The notes beneath the pieces are model-generated. The model did no database searches, was not told the DNA's origin, and saw nothing but the letters and a program-made list of their open reading frames with translations. A program made the translations under genes and the position numbers. This document shows, piece by piece, positions 19,034-28,177 of a stretch of 64,000 nucleotides of DNA. Origin of the DNA: Pseudomonas sp. IAC-BECa141 (GTDB lineage: Bacteria; Pseudomonadota; Gammaproteobacteria; Pseudomonadales; Pseudomonadaceae). The stretch spans positions 3,720,001-3,784,000 of the forward strand of contig NZ_CP065410.1 in assembly GCF_020544405.1 (NCBI RefSeq), given 5' to 3'. The stretch's first letter is position 1. Each line of letters opens with the position of its first letter.

Positions 19034-20685
19034 GAAGAAGTGGCACCGCTGGAAGGTACGGAAGGTGTCGGGGCGACGGTTCTGGTGGTGCTGATCAGCC
19101 ACAGCGCACGGATGGAAATCCAGATCATGGTCAGGATCGCGATCACCGCGATCAGCATGAACACATCGTTATAGGCCAGCACGTTGGCTTCGCGGGTGGC
19201 CGCGTTGGCCAGGCTGCGAATGCCTTGCAGGTTGCGCAGGCTTGGGTCGGCAATCACGGAGCCGACCGCCGAACCGCCGCTCTGAACCCGGGCGGCGACG
19301 CGCGGGTCGGACATCACCAGTTGCTCGACGATGTGGCTGGAATGAAATTTCTCGCGCACGACCTGGAACGTCCCCAGTAACGCTGCGCCGATCAGGCCAC
19401 CGAGGTTGTTGCAGATCCCGAACAACACCGAAAAACTCACGAGGTTGCGCGGATTGGTCAGCACGTTGCGCGTACCCAGCACCATGGTCGGGCCGAGGAA
19501 GAACGTACTGCCGAACGCCAGCAGGAACTGGCTGAAATACAGGTTGCCGGGGCGGGTCAGGTTGTTCGATGAGCTGTCCATGATCGAGCCGGTGGCCATC
19601 AACGCCAGCGAGACGATCAGCGGCATCAGCAGGTGTTTCGGGTCGATGGTCAGCGCACTGGTCAGCAGCCCGGCGACGCTGCCGATCAGCATCACCACGT
19701 ACAGGCTATGAAGCTGCTGGCTGCTCATGTTCAGGTTTTGCATGAAGCCCACGGCGCCGGTGGACTGCTCCGAGATAACCATGCGAATCAGGATCACCGC
19801 CAGCGCCAGGCGGATCATCACCCCACTGCCGAGCCAGCGGGTCATCAACATCGGGTTGCTGCGGTTATGTTCGATCGCCAGCCCCGCGAGAATCAGGACA
19901 ATTGAAGCGGCCAGGGCGATGCCGATCCAGTCGGCTTCCAGCCACCAGTCGATCCTGCCCAGGGACAACACGGCACACAGCAGCGCCACGCCACTGGCAA
20001 GGATCGCGAAGGTGAGGAAATCGAGAGGCTCGAAGGTCTTGAACCGGTCACCCGGCGGCAGCTTGAGCATCAACACACAACCCAGCGACAGCAGCGCCAT
20101 GCCCAATTCGAACAGGTACAGACCACGCCATTCGGCGATCTGCAACAGATCCTCGGAAAACAGTCGTGCCAGCGGCAAAGCCAGTTGCGAAGTGCCAAGC
20201 CCCAGCACCAGCGCCTTCATCCGCCATTTGGCCGGGAACGCCTGCACCATGTAATACAGGCCCAGCGAACTGAGCGCCGCACCGACCATGCCGTGGGCCG
20301 CACGCACAGCGACCGCCGAATTCAGGTCATTGACGAACAGATGGCCGAAGGTCACCAGCGCGTACAGCACCAGAAACACCTCGGTGAACGCCCGCAAACC
20401 GAACTGCTGGCGAAACTTCACCAGCAGCAGGTTCATCGATACGTTGGTCATCACATACGCCGCCGGCAGCCAGGCCATCTCCGCCGTGGTCGCCCCGAGC
20501 GCGCCTTGCAGATAAGGCAGGTTGGCGACCACCAGCGAATTGCCCAACCCGCCGGTCAATGCCACCAGCAACCCGACCAGCGCATAGGCCAGGCGCTTGG
20601 GGTTGGAGTGCAGCGGCGTCGAAGGGGAACCGGGCAGACTGGGCTTCTCGTGCGGCTGCCAGTTGCGCGGGGCGTATTGATCCAT
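19030..20685 (-). CDS. DHA2 family (EmrB-like) MFS drug:proton antiporter
   Basis: This 551-residue MFS protein has about 14 predicted helices, as in EmrB. The region ATTAEMAWLPAAYVMTNVSMNLL is the motif C/A-flanking region typical of the DHA2 group. Together with the overlapping HlyD-type adaptor it forms a two-component efflux pump. Substrate unknown. The gene is first in the operon; 200 bases upstream separate it from the divergently transcribed deacetylase, and a degraded REP half-unit (TGTGGGAGCTCGC at 20748) lies there. Confidence 0.9.
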   Translation of the reverse strand: MDQYAPRNWQPHEKPSLPGSPSTPLHSNPKRLAYALVGLLVALTGGLGNSLVVANLPYLQGALGATTAEMAWLPAAYVMTNVSMNLLLVKFRQQFGLRAFTEVFLVLYALVTFGHLFVNDLNSAVAVRAAHGMVGAALSSLGLYYMVQAFPAKWRMKALVLGLGTSQLALPLARLFSEDLLQIAEWRGLYLFELGMALLSLGCVLMLKLPPGDRFKTFEPLDFLTFAILASGVALLCAVLSLGRIDWWLEADWIGIALAASIVLILAGLAIEHNRSNPMLMTRWLGSGVMIRLALAVILIRMVISEQSTGAVGFMQNLNMSSQQLHSLYVVMLIGSVAGLLTSALTIDPKHLLMPLIVSLALMATGSIMDSSSNNLTRPGNLYFSQFLLAFGSTFFLGPTMVLGTRNVLTNPRNLVSFSVLFGICNNLGGLIGAALLGTFQVVREKFHSSHIVEQLVMSDPRVAARVQSGGSAVGSVIADPSLRNLQGIRSLANAATREANVLAYNDVFMLIAVIAILTMIWISIRALWLISTTRTVAPTPSVPSSGATSS

Positions 20686-20885
20686 TGAAAGGCCTTGTCT
20701 GGTAGTCGCTTAAGTGTGCCGCAAATCCTGGCCAAACACCTATCCACTGTGGGAGCTCGCTGCCACAAAGGGATTTTGGGTGGATTCGTAAATTCTGTTT
20801 AAAAGACATCTCGCCCGCAGCCGATTTTTCCCAAGCGTAGCGGATGCCAACCTTGCAGCACTTCTCAACCTGCAAGGTGCCCGAT

Positions 20886-21835
20886 ATGACCACTCCCCGC
20901 TCGCAACGCTCCCCCGTCTGCTGAAAAACCTGCTGGCCGCCGCGCTGTTACTGCCCGCCCTCGCCTTCGCTCAGGAACGCCCATGGCCGGATGGCTCGCA
21001 ACTGGTGATTTCGGTGTCGATGCAATTCGAAACCGGCGGCCAGCCCGAAGGCGCTGAAAGTCCGTTCTCCGGCACACCGCTGCCAAAAGGCTACCCGGAT
21101 CTGCCGGCGCAGACCTGGTTCGATTACGGCTACAAGGAAGGCCTGTGGCGCATGCTCGATCTGTGGGATCGCACCGGTATCAAAGTCACTTCCCACGTGG
21201 TCGGCGAAGCGGCGCTCAAGCACCCGGAACTGGCCAAGGCGATCGCCGAGCGCGGTCATGAGCTGGCGGCCCACGGCATGCGCTGGGCCGATTCGTACAA
21301 CATGAATTACGCCCAGGAAAAACAATTCATCGGCGACGGTGTCGCGGCGGTGGAAAAAATCACCGGCCAGCGCTCGGTCGGCTACAACGCCAACTGGCTA
21401 CGGCGCAGCCCCAATACGCTGAAGGTATTGCAGGACCTGAACTTCACCTATCACATCGACGATGTCAGCCGTGACGAGCCGTTCGTGACGATGGTACGCG
21501 GGCGCAAATTCGCCGTGGTGCCGTACACCCTGCGCAACAACGACATCGTGCTGGTCGAAGGTCGGCACTTCTCCGCCGAGCAGTTCTACCAGCAACTGGT
21601 GCTGGAATTCGATCGCCTCTACGCCGAAGGCGCGAGCAAGCGGCGGATGATGTCGGTGAGTCTGCACGACCGGATTGGCGGCACGCCGGCGATGGTCGAG
21701 GCCATGGAGCGTTTTATCCGGTACGCCCAATCGCATCCGAAGGTGAGTTTCATGCGCAAGGATCAGATCGCGCAAATCGTACTGACCGAAAAAAACCCAC
21801 TGATCGATAACACTGAAGCGCTCTACAACCAGTAA
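20886..21835 (+). CDS. exported polysaccharide deacetylase family protein, apparent 1-base frameshift in the signal peptide
   Basis: The ATG at 20886 has AAGGTG upstream but reaches a stop after 12 codons. One extra base in the run of five C at 20911-20915 would join it to the open frame continuing to 21835 and give a textbook signal peptide (RLLKNLLAAALLLPALAFAQ). The 276 residues from the GTG at 21005 contain a NodB-like barrel of the PuuE/allantoinase branch (GHELAAHGMRW, HDRIGGTPAMV), which acts on C-N bonds of carbohydrates or cyclic amides. Either a sequencing error or a real frameshift is present. Without the fix, only an unsecreted product from the GTG would be made. Confidence 0.75.
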
Positions 21836-21910
21836 AAACGGTCGAAAGCAGCCCTCCTCACAGCGTTTGGAGGGCTGCCCGCTCACGCAAAGTCATCGTA
21901 CAACGCCCTG

Positions 21911-21969
21911 TTGACATTTCCGGAAAACCTCGCAAATATCCGCAACCATGTTGTACGACGACGTATAAC
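21911..21969 (+). promoter_or_regulatory. promoter with two palindromes upstream of the OprD-type porin
   Basis: TTGACA (-35) at 21911-21916 is followed by the palindrome TTTCCGGAAA at 21917-21926, an AT-rich -10 candidate near 21934-21940 and the inverted repeat GTTGTACG-ACGA-CGTATAAC at 21950-21969. The same arrangement recurs upstream of udh at 23365-23422. A GntR-type repressor site near +1 is a reasonable inference. Confidence 0.6.
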
Positions 21970-22007
21970 AAATAATAAAAACAACAAACGAAACAGGGAG
22001 CGTCACA

Positions 22008-23303
22008 GTGAGCACACTCGTCCGCAATTACGTCCGCACGTCCCGTTTTTCTGTCCCCCGCCCGCGTTCCACCCTGAGTTTGATCGGCTGCAGCAGTCTG
22101 GCCCTCATCTTGCCGATGAGCGCCGATGCCGAGGGCTTCATCGAAGACAGCAAAGCCACGCTGAACCTGCGTAACGCCTACTTCAATCGCAATTTCGTCA
22201 ACCCGGACTATCCGCAAGGCAAGGCTGAAGAGTGGACACAGAACTTTATTCTCGACGCCAAATCCGGCTTCACGCAGGGCACTGTCGGCTTTGGCCTGGA
22301 TGTACTGGGGCTGTACTCGCAGAAACTCGATGGCGGCAAAGGTACCGGAGGTACGCAGTTATTGCCGATCCACGATGATGGCCGCCCGGCGGACAATTTC
22401 GGGCGCCTGGGCGTGGCGCTCAAGGCCAAAGTGTCGAAGACCGAATTGAAGGTCGGTGAATGGATGCCGGTGCTGCCCATCCTGCGCTCGGACGATGGCC
22501 GCTCCCTGCCGCAGACCTTTCGCGGTGGCCAGGTCACGTCTACCGAAATCAATGGCTTGACCCTTTACGGCGGCCAGTTCCGCGGCAACAGTCCGCGCAA
22601 CGATGCAAGCACGGAAGACATGTCGATGAACGGCCGAGGCGCATTTACCTCCGACCGCTTCAACTTCGGCGGCGGCGAATACACCTTCAACGACAAACGC
22701 ACGCTTGTCGGTGTGTGGTACGCCGAACTCAGCGACATCTACCAGCAGCAGTATTTCAACCTCAGCCACAGCCAGCCCCTGGGCGACTGGACACTGGGCG
22801 CCAACCTCGGCTTTTTCACCGGCAAGGAAGACGGCAGCGCTCAGGCCGGCGATCTCGACAACAAAACCGCGTTCGCCCTGCTCTCGGCCAGGTACGGCGG
22901 CAACACGTTCTACATAGGCCTGCAAAAGCTCAGTGGCGACGATGCCTGGATGCGCGTCAACGGCACCAGTGGCGGCACTCTGGCCAACGACAGCTACAAC
23001 GCCAGTTACGACAACGCGAAGGAGCGCTCCTGGCAGATTCGCCACGACTACAACTTCGTTGTTCTCGGCGTCCCCGGGCTGACGTTGATGAACCGCTACA
23101 TCAGCGGTGACAACGTGCACACCGGCACCATCACCGATGGCAAGGAATGGGGTCGCGAGTCGGAACTGGCCTACACCGTTCAGAGCGGTCCGCTGAAGAA
23201 TCTCAACGTCAAATGGCGCAACGCGACGATTCGCCGGGACTTCAGCACCAATGAATTCGATGAGAACCGGATCTTCATCAGTTACCCGATTTCGTTGTTG
23301 TAA
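22008..23303 (+). CDS. OprD family outer-membrane porin
   Basis: This 431-residue protein has a signal peptide (cut near ADAEGF) and the OprD N-terminal signature FIEDSKATLNLRNAYFNR, followed by a beta-rich, aromatic-ended pattern to the terminal ISYPISLL. OprD-family channels admit basic amino acids or small organic acids. Here the genomic setting points to hexuronates or aldarates. The GTG at 22008 follows AGGGAG at 21995-22000. It shares a promoter/operator design with udh, 150 bases downstream, which supports co-regulation with uronate catabolism. Confidence 0.9.
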   Translation: MSTLVRNYVRTSRFSVPRPRSTLSLIGCSSLALILPMSADAEGFIEDSKATLNLRNAYFNRNFVNPDYPQGKAEEWTQNFILDAKSGFTQGTVGFGLDVLGLYSQKLDGGKGTGGTQLLPIHDDGRPADNFGRLGVALKAKVSKTELKVGEWMPVLPILRSDDGRSLPQTFRGGQVTSTEINGLTLYGGQFRGNSPRNDASTEDMSMNGRGAFTSDRFNFGGGEYTFNDKRTLVGVWYAELSDIYQQQYFNLSHSQPLGDWTLGANLGFFTGKEDGSAQAGDLDNKTAFALLSARYGGNTFYIGLQKLSGDDAWMRVNGTSGGTLANDSYNASYDNAKERSWQIRHDYNFVVLGVPGLTLMNRYISGDNVHTGTITDGKEWGRESELAYTVQSGPLKNLNVKWRNATIRRDFSTNEFDENRIFISYPISLL

Positions 23304-23364
23304 ACAGCGGCATGGCGTGAACGGAGAGTGCATCCGCCTTCTGTCACTTACACCGAAAGTCGCG

Positions 23365-23422
23365 TTGACAAGTTCCGGAAACCCTACCGATACTTCAGCG
23401 CAGTCATACGACAACCTACAAC
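23365..23422 (+). promoter_or_regulatory. promoter with two palindromes upstream of udh
   Basis: TTGACA at 23365-23370, palindrome TTCCGGAA at 23373-23380, -10 candidate GATACT at 23389-23394, then GTCATACGACAACCTACAAC at 23403-23422. The last element matches the porin-side element at 15 of 20 positions. Order and spacing match the porin promoter. Confidence 0.6.
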
Positions 23423-23452
23423 AACCCTAATAACAACGCGTAAGGGATTGCC

Positions 23453-24277
23453 ATGACGCCCACCTCCACCGCCCCAACTCCGTTCAATCGCCTGCTGCTG
23501 ACCGGCGCCGCCGGTGGCCTGGGCAAAGTCTTGCGTGAACGCCTGCGCCCGTATGCCAACGTGCTGCGCCTGTCGGACATCGCCGCCCTCGCCCCGGCCA
23601 TCGATGACCGGGAAGAAATCGTGCTCTGCGACCTCGCCGACAAAACCGCCGTGCATCAACTGGTCGAAGGCGTGGATGCGATCCTGCATTTCGGTGGCGT
23701 TTCAGTGGAGCGCCCCTTCGAAGAAATCCTCGGTGCCAATATCTGTGGCGTGTTCCACCTCTATGAAGCGGCACGCCGCCACGGCGTCAAACGGGTGATC
23801 TTCGCCAGCTCCAACCATGTCATCGGCTTTTACAAACAGGATGAGCGCCTCGACGCCAGCTCTGCTCGCCGTCCCGACGGCTATTACGGTCTGTCCAAGT
23901 CCTACGGCGAAGACATGGCCAGTTTCTACTTCGATCGCTATGGCATCGAAACCGTCAGCATCCGCATCGGCTCGTCGTTTCCCGAACCGCAGAACCGCCG
24001 AATGATGCACACCTGGCTGAGCTTCGATGACCTCACCCAATTGCTCGAACGTTCGCTGTACACCCCCGACGTCGGCCACACCGTGGTCTATGGCATGTCC
24101 GACAACAAGGAGGTGTGGTGGGACAACCGCTTCGCCAGCCACCTCGGTTTCGCGGCCAAAGACACGTCTGAAGTGTTTCGCGAAAAAGTCGAGGCGCAGC
24201 CGATGCCCGCCAACGATGACCCGGCGCGGATCTATCAGGGCGGAGCCTTCGTTGCGGCCGGCCCGTTTGGCGACTGA
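23453..24277 (+). CDS. udh: uronate dehydrogenase
   Basis: This 274-residue short-chain NAD-dependent epimerase/dehydrogenase-like enzyme has the Rossmann motif TGAAGGLGKVL (about residues 18-28), the catalytic YxxxK in YYGLSKSYG (Tyr about 145) and SSNHVIGFY upstream of it, as in bacterial uronate dehydrogenase. It oxidises D-galacturonate/D-glucuronate to the aldarolactone. The next gene encodes a matching SMP-30 lactonase and a TRAP transporter follows, completing import, oxidation and lactone opening. Glucarate/galactarate dehydratases for the following steps are not in the window. Confidence 0.93.
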   Translation: MTPTSTAPTPFNRLLLTGAAGGLGKVLRERLRPYANVLRLSDIAALAPAIDDREEIVLCDLADKTAVHQLVEGVDAILHFGGVSVERPFEEILGANICGVFHLYEAARRHGVKRVIFASSNHVIGFYKQDERLDASSARRPDGYYGLSKSYGEDMASFYFDRYGIETVSIRIGSSFPEPQNRRMMHTWLSFDDLTQLLERSLYTPDVGHTVVYGMSDNKEVWWDNRFASHLGFAAKDTSEVFREKVEAQPMPANDDPARIYQGGAFVAAGPFGD

Positions 24278-24318
24278 CCGGCGCGATTGACGTCTCCAAT
24301 AAAACCAAGGGAATGAGT

Positions 24319-25211
24319 ATGCAAGCCGAAATGATCGTCGACGCCCGCAACGCAGTGGGTGAAAGCCCGGTGTGGGTGCCGCAGGAAAATGCGCTCTACT
24401 GGGTCGATATCCCCAACGGTGGACTGCAACGCTGGAGCGCCGACACGGGCCACGTCCACGCCTGGAAGGCTCCCGAAATGCTCGCCTGCATCGCGCGACA
24501 CAGCAGGGGCGGCTGGGTGGCCGGCATGGAGAGCGGGTTCTTCCACTTGCAGCCGCACGGCGATGGCAGCCTCGACAGCGACCTGCTCGCTCCGGTCGAG
24601 CACAGCCGCCAGGACATGCGCCTGAACGACGGCCGCTGCGACCGGCAGGGCCGGTTCTGGGCCGGCAGCATGGTGCTGAACATGGGCCTGAATCTGCCCG
24701 AGGGCCGGCTCTATCGCTACGCTGCCGGGCAGACGGGCTCGATCAAGGCGCAGCTTAATGGCTTCATCGTGCCCAACGGCCTGGGCTTCAGCCCGGATGG
24801 CAAAACCCTGTACCTGTCGGATTCGCACCCGAGCGTGCAACTGATCTGGGCTTTCGATTACGACACCGAGACAGGCACCCCCTCCAATCGACGGGTGTTC
24901 GTGGACATGCATCATTATTACGGCCGCCCTGACGGCGCGGCGGTGGATGCCGAGGGTTGTTACTGGATCTGCGCCAACGACGTCGGCCTGATCCACCGGT
25001 TCACCCCGAAGGTCGCCTCGACCGCTCGCTGCAGGTGCCGGTGAAAAAACCCACCATGTGCGCCTTTGGCGGAAGCCGGATGGATACCTTGTTCGTGACC
25101 TCGATCCGCCCCGGCGACGACCAGGATCCACACTCCCTGGCCGGCGGGGTGTTCGCCCTCAACCCCGGCGTCAAAGGCTTGCCGGAGCCAATCTTCGATG
25201 ACCTGCTGTAA
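24319..25211 (+). pseudogene. SMP-30/gluconolaconase-type aldarolactone lactonase, single-base frameshift
   Basis: Residues up to about 229 read as an SMP-30 beta-propeller lactonase (GESPVWVPQENALYWVD at the start, NDGRCDRQGRFWAGSM metal-site Asn, FSPDGKTLYLSDS with the Asp ligand, DGAAVDAEGCYWI). The frame then breaks in the C4 run at 25004-25007. Adding one C restores FTPEGRLDRSLQVPVKKPTMCAFGG through to the normal C-terminus at 25211. The enzyme should open the lactone made by Udh. The ATG at 24319 is six bases after AAGGGA; the ATG at 24313 is too close. This is either a sequencing error or a real knockout. Confidence 0.8.
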
Positions 25212-25270
25212 CCGCCCCCGCTGCATCGCTGTGCCTTGAACACAAAAACAACAAGACTGGAGAACCCCTC

Positions 25271-26242
25271 ATGGACTTCAAACGCACGTTGCTCGCCGCC
25301 GCCCTCCCCCTCGCGCTCACCTTCGGCAGCGCGGCCCAGGCACTGGAAATCAAATTCGCCGACATCCACCCCGCCGGTTATCCGACCGTGGTCGCCGAAG
25401 AACAATTGGGCAAGACCCTGGTCGCCGAAAGTGACGGCAAGCTGACCTTCAAGATGTTCCCTGGCGGCGTGCTCGGCTCGGAAAAGGAAGTGGTCGAACA
25501 GGCCCAGGTCGGTGCCATCCAGATGGCCCGCGTCAGCCTCGGCATCGTCGGCCCGGTGGTACCGGACGTAAACGTGTTCAATATGCCGTTCGTGTTCCGT
25601 GACCAGGCGCACATGCGCAAGATCATCGACGGTGAAATCGGTGACGAGATCCTCGACAAGATCACTCAATCGGAATTCAACCTCGTCGCCCTGGCGTGGA
25701 TGGACGGCGGCACGCGCAACATCTACACCAAGAAACCGGTGCGCAGCCTGGCAGACCTCAAGGGCATGAAAATCCGCGTGCAGGGCAATCCGATGTTCAT
25801 CGAAACCATCAATGCCATGGGCGGCAACGGGATCGCCATGGACACCGGCGAAATCTTCAGTGCCCTGCAGACCGGCGTCATCGATGGCGCGGAAAACAAT
25901 CCACCCACCCTGCTCGAACACAACCACTACCAGAACGCCAAGTTTTACAGCCTGACCGGGCACCTGATCCTGCCCGAGCCCATCGTGATGTCAAAAATCA
26001 CCTGGGACAAACTCACCCCCGATCAGCAGACGCTGGTGAAGAAAGCCGCCAAGGCTGCGCAGGCTCAGGAGCGCACGCTGTGGGACGCCAAATCCGTCAG
26101 CAGTGAGGAAAAGCTCAAGGCGGCCGGCGTCGAGTTCATCACCGTCGACAAGAAACCCTTCTACGAGGCCACCGCCTCGATCCGCGAGAAATACGGCGCG
26201 CCCTACGCCGACCTGATCAAGCGCATCGAAGCCGTTCAGTAA
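25271..26242 (+). CDS. TRAP transporter periplasmic substrate-binding protein DctP
   Basis: This 323-residue DctP-family protein has a signal peptide (cleavage near AQALE). The conserved Arg that binds the substrate carboxylate lies in LKGMKIRVQGNPMF (about residue 165). It would deliver an organic acid, here probably a hexuronate such as galacturonate or glucuronate, to the DctQM permease encoded next. GGAG at 25257-25260 precedes the ATG. The order udh-lactonase-dctP-dctQ-dctM on one strand implies an operon. Confidence 0.92.
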   Translation: MDFKRTLLAAALPLALTFGSAAQALEIKFADIHPAGYPTVVAEEQLGKTLVAESDGKLTFKMFPGGVLGSEKEVVEQAQVGAIQMARVSLGIVGPVVPDVNVFNMPFVFRDQAHMRKIIDGEIGDEILDKITQSEFNLVALAWMDGGTRNIYTKKPVRSLADLKGMKIRVQGNPMFIETINAMGGNGIAMDTGEIFSALQTGVIDGAENNPPTLLEHNHYQNAKFYSLTGHLILPEPIVMSKITWDKLTPDQQTLVKKAAKAAQAQERTLWDAKSVSSEEKLKAAGVEFITVDKKPFYEATASIREKYGAPYADLIKRIEAVQ

Positions 26243-26321
26243 CCCTCCCAGCCCTCTGCAAAAGGCCCGGCAGCGCTGACGTCGCCTGATGTCCGCGCGT
26301 GCCCGGTTACGGTGGAACCCG

Positions 26322-26849
26322 ATGAAGAATTTGCTGCTGCGCATCAATGACCGGATCTACATGGCCTGCATCTGGGTCGCCGGTCTGTCGGTGCTGACCA
26401 TTGCTCTGATCATCCCCTGGGGCGTGTTCGCCCGTTACGTGCTCGGCACCGGCTCGAGCTGGCCGGAGCCTGCCGCCATCCTGCTGATGATGGTCTTCAC
26501 GTTCATCGGCGCGGCCGCCAGCTACCGCGCCGGCGCACACATGGCGGTGGCGATGGTCACCGACCGCCTGCAACCGAATATGCGCCGAACCATGAGCATC
26601 GTTTCACAAGTGCTCATGGGCACCATCTGCCTGTTCATGACGATCTGGGGCACGAAGTTGTGCCTGTCGACCTGGAACCAGTTCATGAGCGCCCTGCCGA
26701 CGTTGCGGGTCGGCATCACCTACATGCCGATCCCGATTGGCGGTGCGCTGACGCTGATTTTCGTACTGGAAAAACTGTTGCTCGGCGATCAAAGCAACCG
26801 CCGCGTGCTGCGATTCGACCTGGTTGAAGAAAACGAAGGGGCTGCCTGA
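26322..26849 (+). CDS. TRAP transporter small permease DctQ
   Basis: The 175-residue, four-helix DctQ subunit pairs with DctM and receives substrate from DctP. The four hydrophobic segments are visible (for example MACIWVAGLSVLTIALIIPWGVFARY and ITYMPIPIGGALTLIFVLEKLLLG). The ATG at 26322 has GGTGGA five bases upstream; an earlier in-frame ATG at 26289 lacks a site. It overlaps dctM by one base (TGATG), typical for subunits made in fixed ratio. Confidence 0.88.
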   Translation: MKNLLLRINDRIYMACIWVAGLSVLTIALIIPWGVFARYVLGTGSSWPEPAAILLMMVFTFIGAAASYRAGAHMAVAMVTDRLQPNMRRTMSIVSQVLMGTICLFMTIWGTKLCLSTWNQFMSALPTLRVGITYMPIPIGGALTLIFVLEKLLLGDQSNRRVLRFDLVEENEGAA

Positions 26850-28129
26850 TGGACGCATTGATTCTGCTGGGCAGTTTTATCGCACTGATCCTGATCGGCA
26901 TGCCGGTTGCCTACGCGCTCGGGTTGTCGGCGCTGATCGGCGCTTGGTGGATCGACATTCCGTTCCAGGCCTTGATGATTCAGGTGGCGGGCGGGGTGAA
27001 CAAATTCTCGCTGCTGGCGATTCCGTTCTTCGTGCTCGCCGGAGCGATCATGGCCGAGGGCGGCATGTCGCGGCGGCTGGTGGCGTTTGCCGGGGTCCTG
27101 GTGGGTTTCGTGCGTGGTGGCCTGTCGCTGGTCAACATCATGGCCTCGACCTTTTTCGGCGCGATTTCCGGCTCGTCGGTGGCCGACACCGCATCGGTGG
27201 GTTCGGTGCTGATCCCGGAAATGGAGCGCAAAGGCTACCCTCGGGAATTCTCTACAGCGGTCACCGTCAGCGGTTCGGTACAGGCTCTGCTGACCCCGCC
27301 CAGTCACAACTCGGTGCTCTACTCGCTGGCCGCCGGCGGCACCGTTTCCATTGCTTCGCTGTTCATGGCCGGCGTGGTGCCGGGCCTGCTGATGAGCGCG
27401 TGCCTGATGGTGTTGTGCCTGATTTTTGCGCGCAAACGCGAATACCCCAAAGGCGAAGTGATCCCGCTGCGCGAAGCCCTGAAAATTTGCGGCGAAGCGT
27501 TGTGGGGCCTGATGGCGATGGTGATCATTCTCGGCGGGATTCTGTCGGGGATCTTCACGGCCACCGAGTCGGCGGCCATTGCCGTGCTGTGGTCGTTTTT
27601 CGTCACCATGTTCATCTACCGCGACTACAAATGGAGTGAACTGCCGAAACTGATGCACCGCACGGTACGCACCATTTCCATCGTGATGATTCTGATCGGT
27701 TTCGCCGCCAGTTTCGGCTACATCATGACCCTGATGCAGATCCCGGCGAAGATCACCACGCTGTTCCTGACCCTGTCCGATAACCGCTACGTGATCCTGA
27801 TGTGCATCAACGTCATGCTGCTGTTGCTCGGCACCGTGATGGACATGGCACCGCTGATTCTGATCCTCACACCGATCCTGATGCCGGTGATTCTCGGTAT
27901 CGGCGTCGACCCGGTGCAGTTCGGCATGATCATGCTGGTCAACCTCGGTATCGGCCTGATAACACCGCCCGTGGGAGCGGTGCTGTTCGTGGGTTCGGCG
28001 GTGGGCAAGGTCAGTATCGAAAGCACGGTGAAGGCGCTGCTGCCGTTCTACGCCGTGCTGTTCCTGGTGCTGATGCTGGTGACCTACGTTCCGGCGCTGT
28101 CGCTGTGGTTACCGCACCTGGTGTTGTAA
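26849..28129 (+). CDS. TRAP transporter large permease DctM
   Basis: This 426-residue DctM protein with about 12 helices catalyses sodium-coupled uptake with DctP/DctQ. Typical features are the ALGLSALIGAWW start, SGSSVADTASVGSVLIPEM (the ion/substrate-binding hairpin region) and GLITPPVGAVLFVGSA. It is the last gene of the hexuronate operon and is followed by a strong hairpin at 28138-28169. Confidence 0.92.
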   Translation: MDALILLGSFIALILIGMPVAYALGLSALIGAWWIDIPFQALMIQVAGGVNKFSLLAIPFFVLAGAIMAEGGMSRRLVAFAGVLVGFVRGGLSLVNIMASTFFGAISGSSVADTASVGSVLIPEMERKGYPREFSTAVTVSGSVQALLTPPSHNSVLYSLAAGGTVSIASLFMAGVVPGLLMSACLMVLCLIFARKREYPKGEVIPLREALKICGEALWGLMAMVIILGGILSGIFTATESAAIAVLWSFFVTMFIYRDYKWSELPKLMHRTVRTISIVMILIGFAASFGYIMTLMQIPAKITTLFLTLSDNRYVILMCINVMLLLLGTVMDMAPLILILTPILMPVILGIGVDPVQFGMIMLVNLGIGLITPPVGAVLFVGSAVGKVSIESTVKALLPFYAVLFLVLMLVTYVPALSLWLPHLVL

Positions 28130-28137
28130 CGCGATTG

Positions 28138-28169
28138 CTGTGGCGAGGGCGTTCGTTCCCTCGCCACAG
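28138..28169. terminator. perfect hairpin between convergent TRAP and TauE genes
   Basis: CTGTGGCGAGGG pairs perfectly with CCCTCGCCACAG around an 8-base loop, followed on the + strand by GTTTTGT. It probably ends the TRAP operon. It also resembles a REP unit. Confidence 0.65.
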
Positions 28170-28177
28170 GTTTTGTC

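Noticed and set aside
20748..20770. REP-like TGTGGGAGCTCGC sequence
   Set aside because: Only a degraded half-unit without a matching arm; mentioned with the neighbouring gene but not listed as an element.
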